This document shows, piece after piece, positions 1 to 7,485 of a stretch of DNA of 48,360 nt. A program made the translations under genes and the position numbers. The notes beneath the pieces are model-generated. The model made no database searches and was not told the DNA's origin. It was given only the letters and a program-made list of their open reading frames with translations. Source of the stretch: an uncultured Verrucomicrobiota bacterium (GTDB lineage: Bacteria > Verrucomicrobiota > Verrucomicrobiia > Opitutales > Opitutaceae); NCBI GenBank assembly GCA_903904685.1, contig CAIVDS010000113.1, positions 1-48,360 of the forward strand, read 5' to 3'. Within the stretch, counting starts at the first letter, position 1. The number at the start of each line of letters is the position of its first letter.

Positions 1-961
1 CGACTTGGGGCGCGACTTTGTGTCTGGCGGCGAAGTCGAGCATTTTGGCGAGCATGGCCGGGCTTCCGGTGGGTGAGCCCGACACGCTTTTCTGGGCGAC
101 GATCAAGGCGAGCGCTGGGATCGCCATCGGTTCGAGAACCGCTCCGACGACGTGGAGACGTCCCTTCGGCTTGAGCGTGTTGAGCAAGGCCGCCCAGTCG
201 AGGGTGACGTTGGCCGTTACCATCACCAAGTCAAACGTATTGGCGGCGTTGGCGATCGCTTTTGGGTCGCGGCTGGAGAGAACGTGGTGCGCTCCGAAGC
301 TTCTGGCTTCGTCGGCCTTGGATTCGCTTGAGGTGAACGCGGTGACGTCGCAGCCCCAGGCGTTGGCGAACTTGATCCCCAGGTGTCCCAGGCCGCCGAT
401 TCCGACGATCCCGACCTTCTTGCCCGGGCCGGCCTTCCAATGGCGCATGGGCGAGTAGGTGGTGATGCCCGCGCAGAGGAGCGGTGCGACCGCGGCGAGA
501 TTGAGGTTGGCGGGGATGCGCAGGACGAAGTGTTCATCCACGACGATGCCCTCGGAGTAGCCGCCGTAGGTCGGCAGGTTGAGATGCTTGTCCATCGAGC
601 CGTAGGTCATGACCATGGTGGGCGAGAACTGTTCGAGACCCTTCCGGCAATGCGGGCAGCTCAGGTCGGCGTCCACCATGCAGCCGACGCCGGCGATGTC
701 GCCGGGTTTGAACTTCGTGACCTTGGGGCCGACCTTGGTCACGCGGCCGACGATCTCGTGGCCGGGCACGGCGGGATATTGGGTGAAGTGCCACTCGTTG
801 CGGGCGAAGTGGAGGTCGGAGTGGCAGACGCCGCAGAAGAGAATCTCGATCTGCACGTCGCGGTCGGTCGGCTCGCGGCGCGGGATGGTGGCGGCGGCGA
901 GCGGCGAAGCCGCGGCGGCGGCGGAGTAGGCTTTGACGGAATAGGCGCGTGGTTTGGACAT
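1..961 (-). CDS. NAD(P)-dependent zinc alcohol dehydrogenase, YahK/cinnamyl-alcohol-dehydrogenase type (3' end outside window)
   Basis: The frame runs from an ATG at 961 off the left edge, giving about 320 residues. Near the N-terminus FCGVCHSD and PGHE carry the catalytic zinc Cys and His-Glu. A glycine-rich GIGGLGHLGIKFA stretch is the Rossmann dinucleotide-binding motif. These place it in the medium-chain dehydrogenase superfamily, YahK/CAD branch, which reduces aldehydes to alcohols in the cytoplasm, usually with NADPH. The structural-zinc loop is altered: where YahK-like enzymes have four Cys, this reads VDADLSCPHCRKGLEQFS, so only the middle two Cys remain. The last residues are missing because the gene continues beyond position 1. 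The 21-bp repeat array starts about 85 bp upstream of the start codon, so promoter and array share one intergenic space. The family is certain; the substrate is unknown. Confidence 0.9.
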   Translation of the reverse strand, partial: MSKPRAYSVKAYSAAAAASPLAAATIPRREPTDRDVQIEILFCGVCHSDLHFARNEWHFTQYPAVPGHEIVGRVTKVGPKVTKFKPGDIAGVGCMVDADLSCPHCRKGLEQFSPTMVMTYGSMDKHLNLPTYGGYSEGIVVDEHFVLRIPANLNLAAVAPLLCAGITTYSPMRHWKAGPGKKVGIVGIGGLGHLGIKFANAWGCDVTAFTSSESKADEARSFGAHHVLSSRDPKAIANAANTFDLVMVTANVTLDWAALLNTLKPKGRLHVVGAVLEPMAIPALALIVAQKSVSGSPTGSPAMLAKMLDFAARHKVAPQV

Positions 962-1045
962 GGGCGATGTGGTGATGAGTGAAAGGATTTTAGTCTTCCG
1001 GCGGAGTTATGCGAGCGGCAATGTCCTTAATAGCGGTTTCCCTGC

Positions 1046-1528
1046 ACGCCAATTTTTCTTGGCAGCACGCTAAGAACTGAAGACGTAAGCCTAAGAACCA
1101 GTGACGGGACACTAGGGACTTATGGCGGGACGCTATGAACGAGTGACGGCGCGCTATGGACCAGTGTCGGAGGCTTATGAACGAGTGTCGGCATGCTAAA
1201 AGTTGGCCAAGTGGCGCTAAGTTTTCGTCAAGTCCCGCTAAGTCGACGCCAAGTGTTGCTATGTCATCGCCAAGTCACACTAAGTTTTCGCCAAGTGGTA
1301 GTAAGTTAACGCCAAGTCACGCTAAATTGACGCCAAGTTATGATAAGTTAACGCCAAGTAGCACTAAGTTAACGCCAAGTTGTGCTATGTCATCGCCAAG
1401 TGAGGCTAAGTTAACGCCAGGGAATGCTAAGTTTTCATCCCAAAACCCTGTGTTTTCGCCAAAATGGGGTAGGAAATCGTCATTTTTGACCGATTTTACT
1501 CAAAAAGGCCAAAAAAACCACCGAAAGG
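1046..1528. repeat. Array 1: degenerate tandem repeat with exact 21-bp period
   Basis: Eighteen consecutive 21-bp units can be laid end to end from 1067 to 1444 with no slip. Fainter units extend to about 1046 and 1528. Most units begin nnGCTAAG or nnGCTATG. The second half changes along the array: units from 1088 to 1192 end in a GTGACGG/GTGTCGG-like block, while units from 1193 to 1423 end in CGCCAAGT. Positions after the core often read TTAA, TCAT or TTTT. Because 21 bp is seven codons, frames stay open; one frame from an ATG at 1156 to 1533 would encode heptapeptides of the type KLTPSHA, but nothing else supports that as a gene. It is not a CRISPR array, since there is no constant repeat with long unique spacers. 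It shares period and core with array 2 at 44.9-45.9 kb. Function unknown. Confidence 0.9.
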
Positions 1529-1897
1529 GCTAGATTTGCAGGAGCCGGGGCGATGTTTCACCAAGATTGCTCCGTGGGGCCTCAAGCCGCCCGACTGGCA
1601 AACAATCCCGTTTGGCGAGCCGACCGCTGGGCCGACCTATGCGCCACCCACCGTCCGCCGTTTCACCCATCCGCATTCCAGCGGGGGCATGAAACCAGGC
1701 AATCCCACGCGAACCGGAGAGCATTCCGCCTTTACGTGCGTGCGCTTTCGCCTCAAACCAAACCGCAAAATGATGTTGGCCCCCTCGACTCCCGGCAAGC
1801 GACAGGACCGGTGTGCGCGTGATGCGCAATGGAGCGCCCCCAAGTCCAGTTCCGCTCTAGCAGTTCCGTTATTTGCGGGATTCACGACCCTTGCAAA
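1529..1897. other. About 370 bp between array 1 and the first attC-like site, no supported gene
   Basis: Open frames exist on both strands, but they overlap each other, lack convincing ribosome-binding sites and encode no family I recognise. The 10-mer AGTTCCGCTC occurs at 1848-1857 and again at 2019-2028, inside the following attC-like site. That hints the right part of this stretch may be cassette-derived. Confidence 0.4.
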
Positions 1898-2044
1898 GCG
1901 GAACTCGACCCCACGAGCCAATGCCGAGAATCATCGGACAACTCTCCAACCAATCGCTTGCGCAAGAAGGCAACCTTCCCGACTCCCCGTGTCTTCTCCT
2001 CCTAAACCGGAACCCACGAGTTCCGCTCAATAACACTGTTCGCC
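1898..2044 (+). other. Putative attC-like recombination site A (long form)
   Basis: The right half reads GCTCAATAACACTGTTCGCC (2025-2044), with a terminal GTTSGSC-like core 5 bp before the start codon of the next gene. The left half begins GCGGAAC at 1898 and ends GAGC, as the other sites here do. GCGGAACTCG (1898-1907) is exactly inverted at 2017-2026, giving a 10-bp stem around a ~110-bp centre. Outer pairing is imperfect, so the right half is more certain than the left. Known attC sites have this plan: short conserved inverted ends around a variable centre. The match is by eye only. Confidence 0.4.
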
Positions 2045-2049
2045 GGAAG

Positions 2050-2436
2050 ATGAAGTATTCCCCACAACACGCTGCGACAGCACTTGAGATTATGCGGCGC
2101 TTATCGCCGCAGGTCGCAAAGCGTCAGGAGTATCTTGACCTGATCTCGATTCTTGAGACGCCTGCGCGGTGGAAAGAAGCACATCAGCAGTTCACGAAGA
2201 TCAGAACGCGTGTCACGCTACCGAACGAACAGAAGAAGAAGAAAGACCTAGAATCCTATTTTGCCTACGTCGCCGAGAATGCGGCGAAGACGGCCTACAA
2301 TTGCAGCGGAGAGTCAGCGCCGTTCGATGAGGGCAGTTTCGACTGGTTACTTCGATGCGAGCGGGAGTTTCTTGGTGAGTTGAAGAAAGAGGCGAACCAG
2401 TCGTCACAGCCAACGGCCCCGAGCGGCCGTGGCTGA
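2050..2436 (+). CDS. Hypothetical cassette-type protein, 128 aa
   Basis: The ATG at 2050 starts a 128-residue soluble, charged protein beginning MKYSPQHAATALEIM. It has no signal peptide or membrane segment and I do not recognise a family. A basic run, NEQKKKKDLESYF, lies in the middle, followed by a predicted helical region. The last residues, QSSQPTAPSGRG, are encoded inside the attC-like site at 2391-2451. Gene tails running into the recombination site are common in integron cassettes. Site A ends five bases before the start codon, leaving almost no leader, which is also cassette-like. Alternative upstream starts in the same frame exist from 1873 but would translate through site A, so 2050 is preferred. 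Real gene likely; function unknown. Confidence 0.6.
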   Translation: MKYSPQHAATALEIMRRLSPQVAKRQEYLDLISILETPARWKEAHQQFTKIRTRVTLPNEQKKKKDLESYFAYVAENAAKTAYNCSGESAPFDEGSFDWLLRCEREFLGELKKEANQSSQPTAPSGRG

Positions 2437-2451
2437 GCTCAAACGTTGGGC
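2391..2451 (+). other. attC-like recombination site B (61 bp)
   Basis: The site starts GGCGAACCAGTCGTCACAGCC (split as GGCGAAC at 2391-2397 and CAGCC at 2407-2411) and ends GGCTGAGCTCAAACGTTGGGC-type sequence, with GTTGGGC at 2445-2451 matching the canonical GTTRRRY core. Left and right arms are each 21 bases. CAGCC pairs with GGCTG. The centre, ACGGCC to GGCCGT, folds into a 6-bp stem with a 6-base loop. The GGCTgAgCTCAAaCGTTgGgC arm resembles the right arm of the aadA-type attC. The left core (GGCGAAC) departs from the RYYYAAC consensus. This is the best of the attC-like sites in the window. Confidence 0.65.
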
Positions 2452-2455
2452 AAAA

Positions 2456-2737
2456 ATGAATCTGCCGTCGAAATACAAATGGCCATTTTGGCACTTTCCT
2501 CTCGTCTTGATATTATCACTCATGACGATCCCTGCTATTAATGCGGATCGCACTTGGTTTTTTGTTTTCGGCCGAATTAATTCTGCCGGCTATCTGATTT
2601 TTTCTCTTCTGTATTTGAGAGGCTGGCTCAAAGGCGGAAATAGAATGGAATGGTCCATTTGCTTATTAGGGACTTTATTTATTCCGACTACATCCATGTA
2701 TTTGACCGGAAAAATTGAGCATATTTTATTTTACTGA
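2456..2737 (+). CDS. Small membrane protein in a cassette-like module, 93 aa
   Basis: The ATG lies four bases after the GTTGGGC core of attC-like site B, the usual position of a cassette gene. The product has about three hydrophobic segments: roughly residues 8-27 (WPFWHFPLVLILSLMTIPAI), 31-52, and 62-80. It is therefore a small inner-membrane protein. Base composition is noticeably more AT-rich than the surrounding chromosome (for example TATTTTATTTTACTGA at the end), which suggests a foreign origin. No family recognised and no catalytic motif visible. It is followed by a partial attC-like site at 2794. Confidence 0.6.
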   Translation: MNLPSKYKWPFWHFPLVLILSLMTIPAINADRTWFFVFGRINSAGYLIFSLLYLRGWLKGGNRMEWSICLLGTLFIPTTSMYLTGKIEHILFY

Positions 2738-2793
2738 TTCAGACTACAAGCCACGCATATGAATAGCTCTGGAGCCAGCACCCAAACTACGGA

Positions 2794-2817
2794 GCCGAAC
2801 CAGTAGGAATGAGCAGC
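2794..2817 (+). other. Left half of attC-like site C, interrupted by IS110-family sequence
   Basis: The bases GCCGAACCAGTAGGAATGAG start at 2794. The same half-site, with two substitutions, occurs at 48181. It is the reverse complement of the right arm at 47016-47035 (CAATACTACTGTTCGGC), except for one extra C after GCCGAAC. That is the kind of unpaired extra base that known attC sites carry in one arm. No right arm follows; instead the stop codon of a minus-strand IS110-type transposase remnant begins at 2824. Confidence 0.5.
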
Positions 2818-2821
2818 GGTG

Positions 2822-2990
2822 TTAACGGACAAGGACAAAATGAGAGTCTGCGAGTAGCAGATTGAGGACGTGGAGCATTTTTCGCATGACGGCGACCAAT
2901 GAGACTCGCTTTGGCTTACCGGCGGCGATGAGGCGCTGGTAGTAAGCGCGCAGGGTGCGGTCAAAGGGGTCGGGCGAGTTGGGTTGATTT
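2822..2990 (-). pseudogene. C-terminal remnant of an IS110-family transposase
   Basis: Read leftwards from about 2990, the sequence encodes PDPFDRTLRAYYQRLIAAG, then KPKRVSLVAVMRKMLHVLNLLLAD and a stop at 2822-2824. The block with YYQRL, GKPK, VALVAxMRK and LN is characteristic of the C-terminal end of IS116/IS110/IS902 transposases (Transposase_20 region). The N-terminal DEDD domain and most of the C-terminal domain are absent. Upstream sequence (2991-3167) does not continue the homology and contains GC-rich leader of the next gene. The remnant directly abuts a half attC-like site, consistent with insertion into that site followed by deletion. Confidence 0.75.
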
Positions 2991-3167
2991 CGAGTCAGGC
3001 GGTGTGGCCGAGGCTGTGGGCCTCCGGCCCGTTGAAGTTCTGAGTTTAAGTTGAAGAGCCAATCCTCAGAGCGCCGATCCCAAGCGGGCGAGGCGGGAAG
3101 CGGGAGAAACGGGGCGGGGAGTTTTTCGCGGTTGCGGCGGGGCGGGAATCGCGTCCATTGGCGGTCT

Positions 3168-3803
3168 ATGACGATCCATGTGCTGCCTTCCGGGCCGATC
3201 CAGACCAACGGCTACCTGCTCACCGACGCGGCGCGGGGCGAGGCGGTATTGATCGACGCACCGGGCGACATCCTCGACGAGATCCGGCCCGTCCTCGCGA
3301 AAGAAGGGTGCAAGTTGACGGAGCTGTGGATCACGCACGGGCATTGGGACCATACGCAGGACGCCGCCAAGGTCGTGCGGGCGACGGGCGCCAAGGTGCT
3401 CGCCCATGCGGCGGACAAGACGCTGATCGAAACCCCGCAGGTCATGTCGGCATTCCTCGGCGGCTCGATCAAACTGGAGCCGGTGAAGGTCGACCGCTGG
3501 GTGAAACAGGGCGAGCGGTTCAACGCGCTCGGGCTGGAGGTCGAGGTGCGTCATGTGCCGGGGCATTGCGCGGGCAACGTGCTGTTTTATTTTGCCAAGG
3601 TCGGCGCGGCGTTCGTGGGCGACGCGTTGTTTTCCGGCAGCGTGGGGCGCACCGATCTGCCGGGCGGGAGCAGTGCGGTGCTCAAGGAGTCGATCCGCAC
3701 GCAGATCTACACGCTGCCTGACGAGACGACGGTGTATGCCGGGCACGGCGACGAAACCACGGTGGGCGCGGAGAAGCGGACCAACCCGTTCGTGCGCGGA
3801 TGA
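3168..3803 (+). CDS. Metallo-beta-lactamase-fold hydrolase, glyoxalase-II-like
   Basis: A 211-residue protein with the diagnostic THGHWDH metal motif at residues 56-62, a later GHCAGN (third metal-binding His), GDALF (bridging Asp) and AGHGDETT (last His). This order matches the small YcbL/GloB-like branch, which hydrolyses thioesters such as S-lactoylglutathione or related compounds in the cytoplasm. There is no signal peptide. The ATG at 3168 is preferred because the family normally starts with a short strand just before PIQTNGYLL. The gene stands 51 bp upstream of ribD in the same direction and may be cotranscribed with ribD-rdgB. Exact substrate cannot be told from sequence. Confidence 0.88.
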   Translation: MTIHVLPSGPIQTNGYLLTDAARGEAVLIDAPGDILDEIRPVLAKEGCKLTELWITHGHWDHTQDAAKVVRATGAKVLAHAADKTLIETPQVMSAFLGGSIKLEPVKVDRWVKQGERFNALGLEVEVRHVPGHCAGNVLFYFAKVGAAFVGDALFSGSVGRTDLPGGSSAVLKESIRTQIYTLPDETTVYAGHGDETTVGAEKRTNPFVRG

Positions 3804-3854
3804 GTTTTCGCGTTTGTCATTTTGCGCGTCCGGAGGGATGAACAAGAGCACCCC

Positions 3855-5018
3855 ATGACGGATACCAACCACGACGACCCTTTCATGCGCACCGCGCTCA
3901 ACCTGGCGCGGCAAGCCTGGGGCAATACGCACCCGAACCCCATGGTGGGGGCGGTCGTCGTCGAGGACGGGAAGATCGTGGCGGAGGGATTTCACGCGCA
4001 GGACGGCGGACCTCACGCGGAACGTCTCGCGCTGGCGAAACTCGGACGCGCACCCAAACCGGGAGCGACGCTTTACGTGACGTTGGAACCCTGCTCCACG
4101 CACGGGCGCACGGGCGCGTGCTGCGATGCGATTCGAGAGTCCGGTATCCGGCGCGTGGTGGTCGGCGCGACCGATCCCAATCCCGATCATGCGGGCAAGG
4201 GCTTCGAGGTGTTGCGGGCGGCGGGCGTGGAGGTGGTCGCCGGCGTGCTGGAGCGCGAATGCGCCGACCTGAACCTGATTTTCAACCACTGGATAGCACG
4301 GCGCACGCCGTTGATGGCGGCCAAGGTCGCGGTGACGCTCGACGGCAAGATCGCCTGCCGCACGGGCGAGTCGAGGTGGATCACGGGAGAGGCGTCGCGC
4401 GCCGACGTGCATCACTGGCGGCGTTATTTCCCGGGCATCGCGGTGGGCGCGATGACGATTTTGAAAGACAATCCCCGGCTGACGGCCCGGCCCGAAGGCG
4501 GGGAGGAATGGTGTCCGCGGCGGTTTGTTTTCGACGGGTTGCTGCGGACGGTGTCGGACAAAATCCTGCCGCATGTTTACACCGATGCGCATCGCGAACG
4601 CACCGTCGTGGTGACGACGCCGCACGGCGGCATGGGCTACGTGCGCAAGCTGCGCGATCTCGGCATCGCGGTGTGGGTGATGGACTCGTCGACGCAGCGC
4701 GTAAACTTCGCCGATTTCCGCAGGCGTTGCGCGGAGGAGAAAATCACCGGCGTCTATGTCGAGGGCGGGGCGCAGCTCGTCAGCGAGATTATCCGGGCGA
4801 AGCAGCTCGACTATCTGTTCAGCTACCGTGCGCCGGTGCTGTTCGCCGACGACAAGGCGCGCTCGGCGTTCGGCGGCCTGCGGCCCGAACGGCTGGACCA
4901 GGCGGTGCGGCTGGCCGACGTGAGGAACGAGACGTTCGGCGACGACTCGCTGATGCGCGGACGGGTGGTTTACCCGGAAAAACTCCTGCTTGATGAAACT
5001 GTATTTAGCCTCCGGTAA
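3855..5018 (+). CDS. ribD: Bifunctional riboflavin biosynthesis protein RibD (deaminase/reductase)
   Basis: The 387-residue product has an N-terminal cytidine-deaminase-like domain with zinc motifs HAE (54-56) and PCSTHGRTGACC (79-90). The C-terminal reductase domain starts near residue 150, with AAKVAVTLDGKIA and SRWITGEASR, and continues with the VGAMTILKDNPRLTAR substrate-site region. RibD deaminates the pyrimidine product of GTP cyclohydrolase II and then reduces its ribose with NADPH. Start: the ATG at 3855. An ATG at 3838 is out of frame and closes at once. A TTG at 3822 would add 11 residues with no family support. The 3' end overlaps rdgB by 26 bp. No FMN riboswitch-like structure was seen upstream. 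Confidence 0.95.
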   Translation: MTDTNHDDPFMRTALNLARQAWGNTHPNPMVGAVVVEDGKIVAEGFHAQDGGPHAERLALAKLGRAPKPGATLYVTLEPCSTHGRTGACCDAIRESGIRRVVVGATDPNPDHAGKGFEVLRAAGVEVVAGVLERECADLNLIFNHWIARRTPLMAAKVAVTLDGKIACRTGESRWITGEASRADVHHWRRYFPGIAVGAMTILKDNPRLTARPEGGEEWCPRRFVFDGLLRTVSDKILPHVYTDAHRERTVVVTTPHGGMGYVRKLRDLGIAVWVMDSSTQRVNFADFRRRCAEEKITGVYVEGGAQLVSEIIRAKQLDYLFSYRAPVLFADDKARSAFGGLRPERLDQAVRLADVRNETFGDDSLMRGRVVYPEKLLLDETVFSLR

Positions 5019-5643
5019 CGCGCACAAGGCCGTCGAGATGAACGCGCTCTCCGCCGCCAGTCGTCTGACGGTCGAGATCGTCTCGGCCAAGGCGGTGGGC
5101 GGAATGCCGCCGGTCGAGGAAGACACGGGGACGTTCATCGGCAACGCGCGCAAGAAGGCGCTCGCGCTCAGGGCGAAACTGCCGGGCGACGCCTGGGTGC
5201 TGGCGGACGACAGCGGCGTATGCGTGGACGAACTCGGCGGCGGACCGGGAGTGGAGTCGGCCTACTTCGCGGGACCGCAGGGCGACAGCGCGGCCAATCT
5301 GCGCAAGCTCGTTGATGTGATGCGCGGCGTGCCGGCGGAGAGGCGCGGCGCGTGTTTTCTGTGCGTGCTGCTGCTGGCGGGGCCGGGCGGCGCGGAGCAG
5401 GTTTTCGAAGGACGCTGCACCGGGCGACTACTCGACGAGCCGAGGGGCGGGGCGGGGTTCGGCTACGATCCACTCTTCGTGCCCGATGGCCTTACGCAGA
5501 GTTATGCCGAACTGGATGACGAGGTGAAGAACAGCTTCAGCCATCGTGGCCGGGCGTGGAAACAGCTGGCCGATTGGCTGCGCACATTTTCGCAACAGGT
5601 CGGGACGGACGGAAAGCAAGGACTGGCCAACGGCGGCGTGTGA
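4993..5643 (+). CDS. rdgB: XTP/dITP diphosphatase (RdgB/HAM1 family)
   Basis: The 216-residue protein opens with LASGNAHK, the conserved triphosphate-binding start of HAM1 proteins. ADDSGVCVDEL (metal-binding acidic residues), GFGYDPLFVP and SHRGRA follow at their expected places. The enzyme hydrolyses non-canonical purine nucleoside triphosphates (XTP, ITP, dITP) to the monophosphate and pyrophosphate, which keeps them out of DNA and RNA. The ATG at 4993 lies inside the end of ribD; a TTG immediately before it is possible but less likely. Overlap with ribD suggests translational coupling. The gene ends eight bases before the stop of the convergent response-regulator gene. Confidence 0.93.
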   Translation: MKLYLASGNAHKAVEMNALSAASRLTVEIVSAKAVGGMPPVEEDTGTFIGNARKKALALRAKLPGDAWVLADDSGVCVDELGGGPGVESAYFAGPQGDSAANLRKLVDVMRGVPAERRGACFLCVLLLAGPGGAEQVFEGRCTGRLLDEPRGGAGFGYDPLFVPDGLTQSYAELDDEVKNSFSHRGRAWKQLADWLRTFSQQVGTDGKQGLANGGV

Positions 5644-5651
5644 AAATATGG

Positions 5652-6332
5652 TTACAGGCGGCCGTTTTGACGGTCGTGAGATCCTTGGGCGAAAAAGGCG
5701 GCGGCTTGGGTTCGCCGGGTCACGTGCAGTTTTTCGAACACCGTGCTCAGGTAGTTCTTCACGGTTTTTTCGCTTAGATTGAGGTCGTTGCCGACTTCCT
5801 TGTTGGTTTTCCCCTCGGCGATGAGGGCGAGCACGCGGCGTTCCTGCGGGGAAAGAAGCGCGAGCGCATCGCGAGTGGCCGGGGCGGGGGAGCGCATGAG
5901 CGACATCACGCGTGCGGTGATGGCGGGGTCGAGGATGGATTTGCCCGCCGCCACGTCATGGATCGCCTGAACGAGGGCGCCGCCGTGGACTTCCTTGAGC
6001 AAATAGCCGTGGGCACCGGCGCGGATGGCGTTGTCCACAACGTCCTCGTCGGCGACGGAGGTGAGCACGAGCACGCGGGTTTTGGGTGAACAGTCCATTA
6101 TCTGCCGGCAGGCGTCGAAACCGGTGCCGTCGGGGAGGCGGATGTCCAGCAAGACGACGTCGGGGTGGTGCTTGCCGGCGCTTTTGACACCGGAGGCGAC
6201 ATCGTGCGCCTCGGCGATCACCGTGAGAGTGCGGTCGGCGCCGAGCAGGGCGCGCAGGCCCATGCGCACGACTTCGCTGTCATCGACGATCAGCACGCGG
6301 ATGGGGGCGGGCGTAGCAGGCGTTGGTTTCAT
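5652..6332 (-). CDS. NarL/FixJ-type response regulator
   Basis: The 226-residue protein has a receiver domain (about residues 11-125) with the acidic pair in LIVDDSE, the phosphorylatable Asp in VVLLDIRLPDG (D63), the Thr/Ser in LVLTS and the Lys in LLKEV. The C-terminal LuxR-type helix-turn-helix (about 160-215) reads LSPQERRVLALIAEGKTNKE and KTVKNYLSTVFEKL. It should bind DNA when phosphorylated by the kinase encoded just upstream. The start is the ATG at 6332, which overlaps the kinase stop by four bases (ATGA), indicating translational coupling. Target genes are unknown. Confidence 0.93.
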   Translation of the reverse strand: MKPTPATPAPIRVLIVDDSEVVRMGLRALLGADRTLTVIAEAHDVASGVKSAGKHHPDVVLLDIRLPDGTGFDACRQIMDCSPKTRVLVLTSVADEDVVDNAIRAGAHGYLLKEVHGGALVQAIHDVAAGKSILDPAITARVMSLMRSPAPATRDALALLSPQERRVLALIAEGKTNKEVGNDLNLSEKTVKNYLSTVFEKLHVTRRTQAAAFFAQGSHDRQNGRL

Positions 6333-7360
6333 AAGACAGGCCGGAGAGGCAAGGTGAGAACGAGTCGTGTGCCGGTGCCGGGCGTGCTGGTGACCAGCAA
6401 GGTGCCGCCGATGGTCTCGGCCCGGGCATGCATGTTGGCCAGTCCGTGACCACTGCCGGCGCGGGTGTCGTTGACGAAGCCGCAACCGTCGTCCTGCACG
6501 AGCAGGCACACGGCGTTGTCGCCTTCATGCAGGCGCAGGAGGATGTGGCGGGCCTTGCCGTGACGGAGCGCGTTGCTGACGGCTTCGCGCACGAAAGGCA
6601 GCAGGTCGTTGAGATGTTCGGCGGCGATCCGGTGTTCCGCCGCATCGTCGATCCTATAATCAAAAACCACGTCGCGTCCCGCGCGCAGTTCCTCCGCGAC
6701 GGTTTTCAGCGTGGCAAGCAGGCTGCCCCTGCGCACATTGTCGGGGGAAAGACCGGTGATATGGGTGCGCACATCGCGGATGGTGTCGTTGATCGTCTTG
6801 AGCGCGGTGTCCAGCCGGCGCGCGGCTTCCGCCGGGTCGCGTTGGAGGAGTTCCCTGGTCGATTCCAGCACAAGTCCGGTGGCGTAAAGGGACTGGATCG
6901 TGCCGTCGTGGAGATCGCGACCAAGGCGGATTTTTTCATCCAAGGTCTGGCTGACGAGTTTTTGCTGAAGCTGGAGATTTTCCTCGGTGCGGATGCGAAC
7001 GTCGCGCTCACGGCTGAGCGCCTTGCCTTGGTTTACGCTCGCGAAGGCGAGCTGCTCGGCGGTTTTGATTTCTTTGCGCACATCCTTCAACGCCGGATCG
7101 TCGGTCCCGAGGCGGCGCGTCGGGATAAGCGCGGTCACGAGCAAGGCGGCGAAGGACACTCCGACCAGAGCGACGAAGGCCTTTTGCTGGTCGGCGCGAT
7201 ACAGGCGCAAGACTTCCCGCTCGCCATCGGTCGGCGCGACGCCGGCGGCGCGCTGCCGATCCAAGGTGCGGCGAAGCACCCAGGTTTGGAGGAGCGCGGC
7301 GGTGGACCCGACGACGCACAGGGCGAGGACGAGCACGAGGAGCCTGAGCGCGTTACGCAT
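6329..7360 (-). CDS. Membrane sensor histidine kinase, HisKA_3 (NarX/DesK-like) type
   Basis: The 343-residue protein has two transmembrane segments (about residues 5-27 and 61-79) enclosing a short ~35-residue periplasmic loop, which is too small for a classical ligand domain. A coiled linker (about 90-140) follows. The dimerisation/phosphoacceptor motif is LGRDLHDGTIQSLYA, with His151. The ATPase domain shows an N box (REAVSNALRHGKA), a G1 box (QDDGCGF) and a G2 box (GSGHGLANM). It autophosphorylates His151 and passes phosphate to the response regulator encoded downstream with a four-base overlap. The signal is unknown; the short loop suggests intramembrane or cytoplasmic sensing. Transcription diverges from metG. 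Confidence 0.93.
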   Translation of the reverse strand: MRNALRLLVLVLALCVVGSTAALLQTWVLRRTLDRQRAAGVAPTDGEREVLRLYRADQQKAFVALVGVSFAALLVTALIPTRRLGTDDPALKDVRKEIKTAEQLAFASVNQGKALSRERDVRIRTEENLQLQQKLVSQTLDEKIRLGRDLHDGTIQSLYATGLVLESTRELLQRDPAEAARRLDTALKTINDTIRDVRTHITGLSPDNVRRGSLLATLKTVAEELRAGRDVVFDYRIDDAAEHRIAAEHLNDLLPFVREAVSNALRHGKARHILLRLHEGDNAVCLLVQDDGCGFVNDTRAGSGHGLANMHARAETIGGTLLVTSTPGTGTRLVLTLPLRPVL

Positions 7361-7485
7361 GGGGGATATCCTGCTCCCAACTTGCGCCGCCGCTTCTTTC
7401 TGGCAACGGCAAAGCCCGGGGAAATCCCTTTTAGCAAATTCTTCGACATTTACCGCCGCGTGGCTTTGTTCTTCCTGCTCCGCCC

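Noticed and set aside
1046-1528. CRISPR array
   Set aside because: Units are 21 bp with drifting sequence and no constant repeat of 23-40 bp separated by unique spacers; no cas genes are nearby.
1156-1533. Protein of KLTPSHA-type heptads in array 1
   Set aside because: A seven-codon period keeps several frames open by itself; there is no ribosome-binding site or non-repeat domain to support translation.
3804-3854. FMN riboswitch before ribD
   Set aside because: Only 51 bp separate ribD from the preceding gene, too short for the conserved FMN aptamer, and none of its conserved stems were seen.
3066-5153. Very long minus-strand open frame opposite the hydrolase, ribD and rdgB
   Set aside because: High GC content opens the antisense frame; its product is Arg/His-rich with no recognisable domain, and three well-defined genes lie on the other strand.
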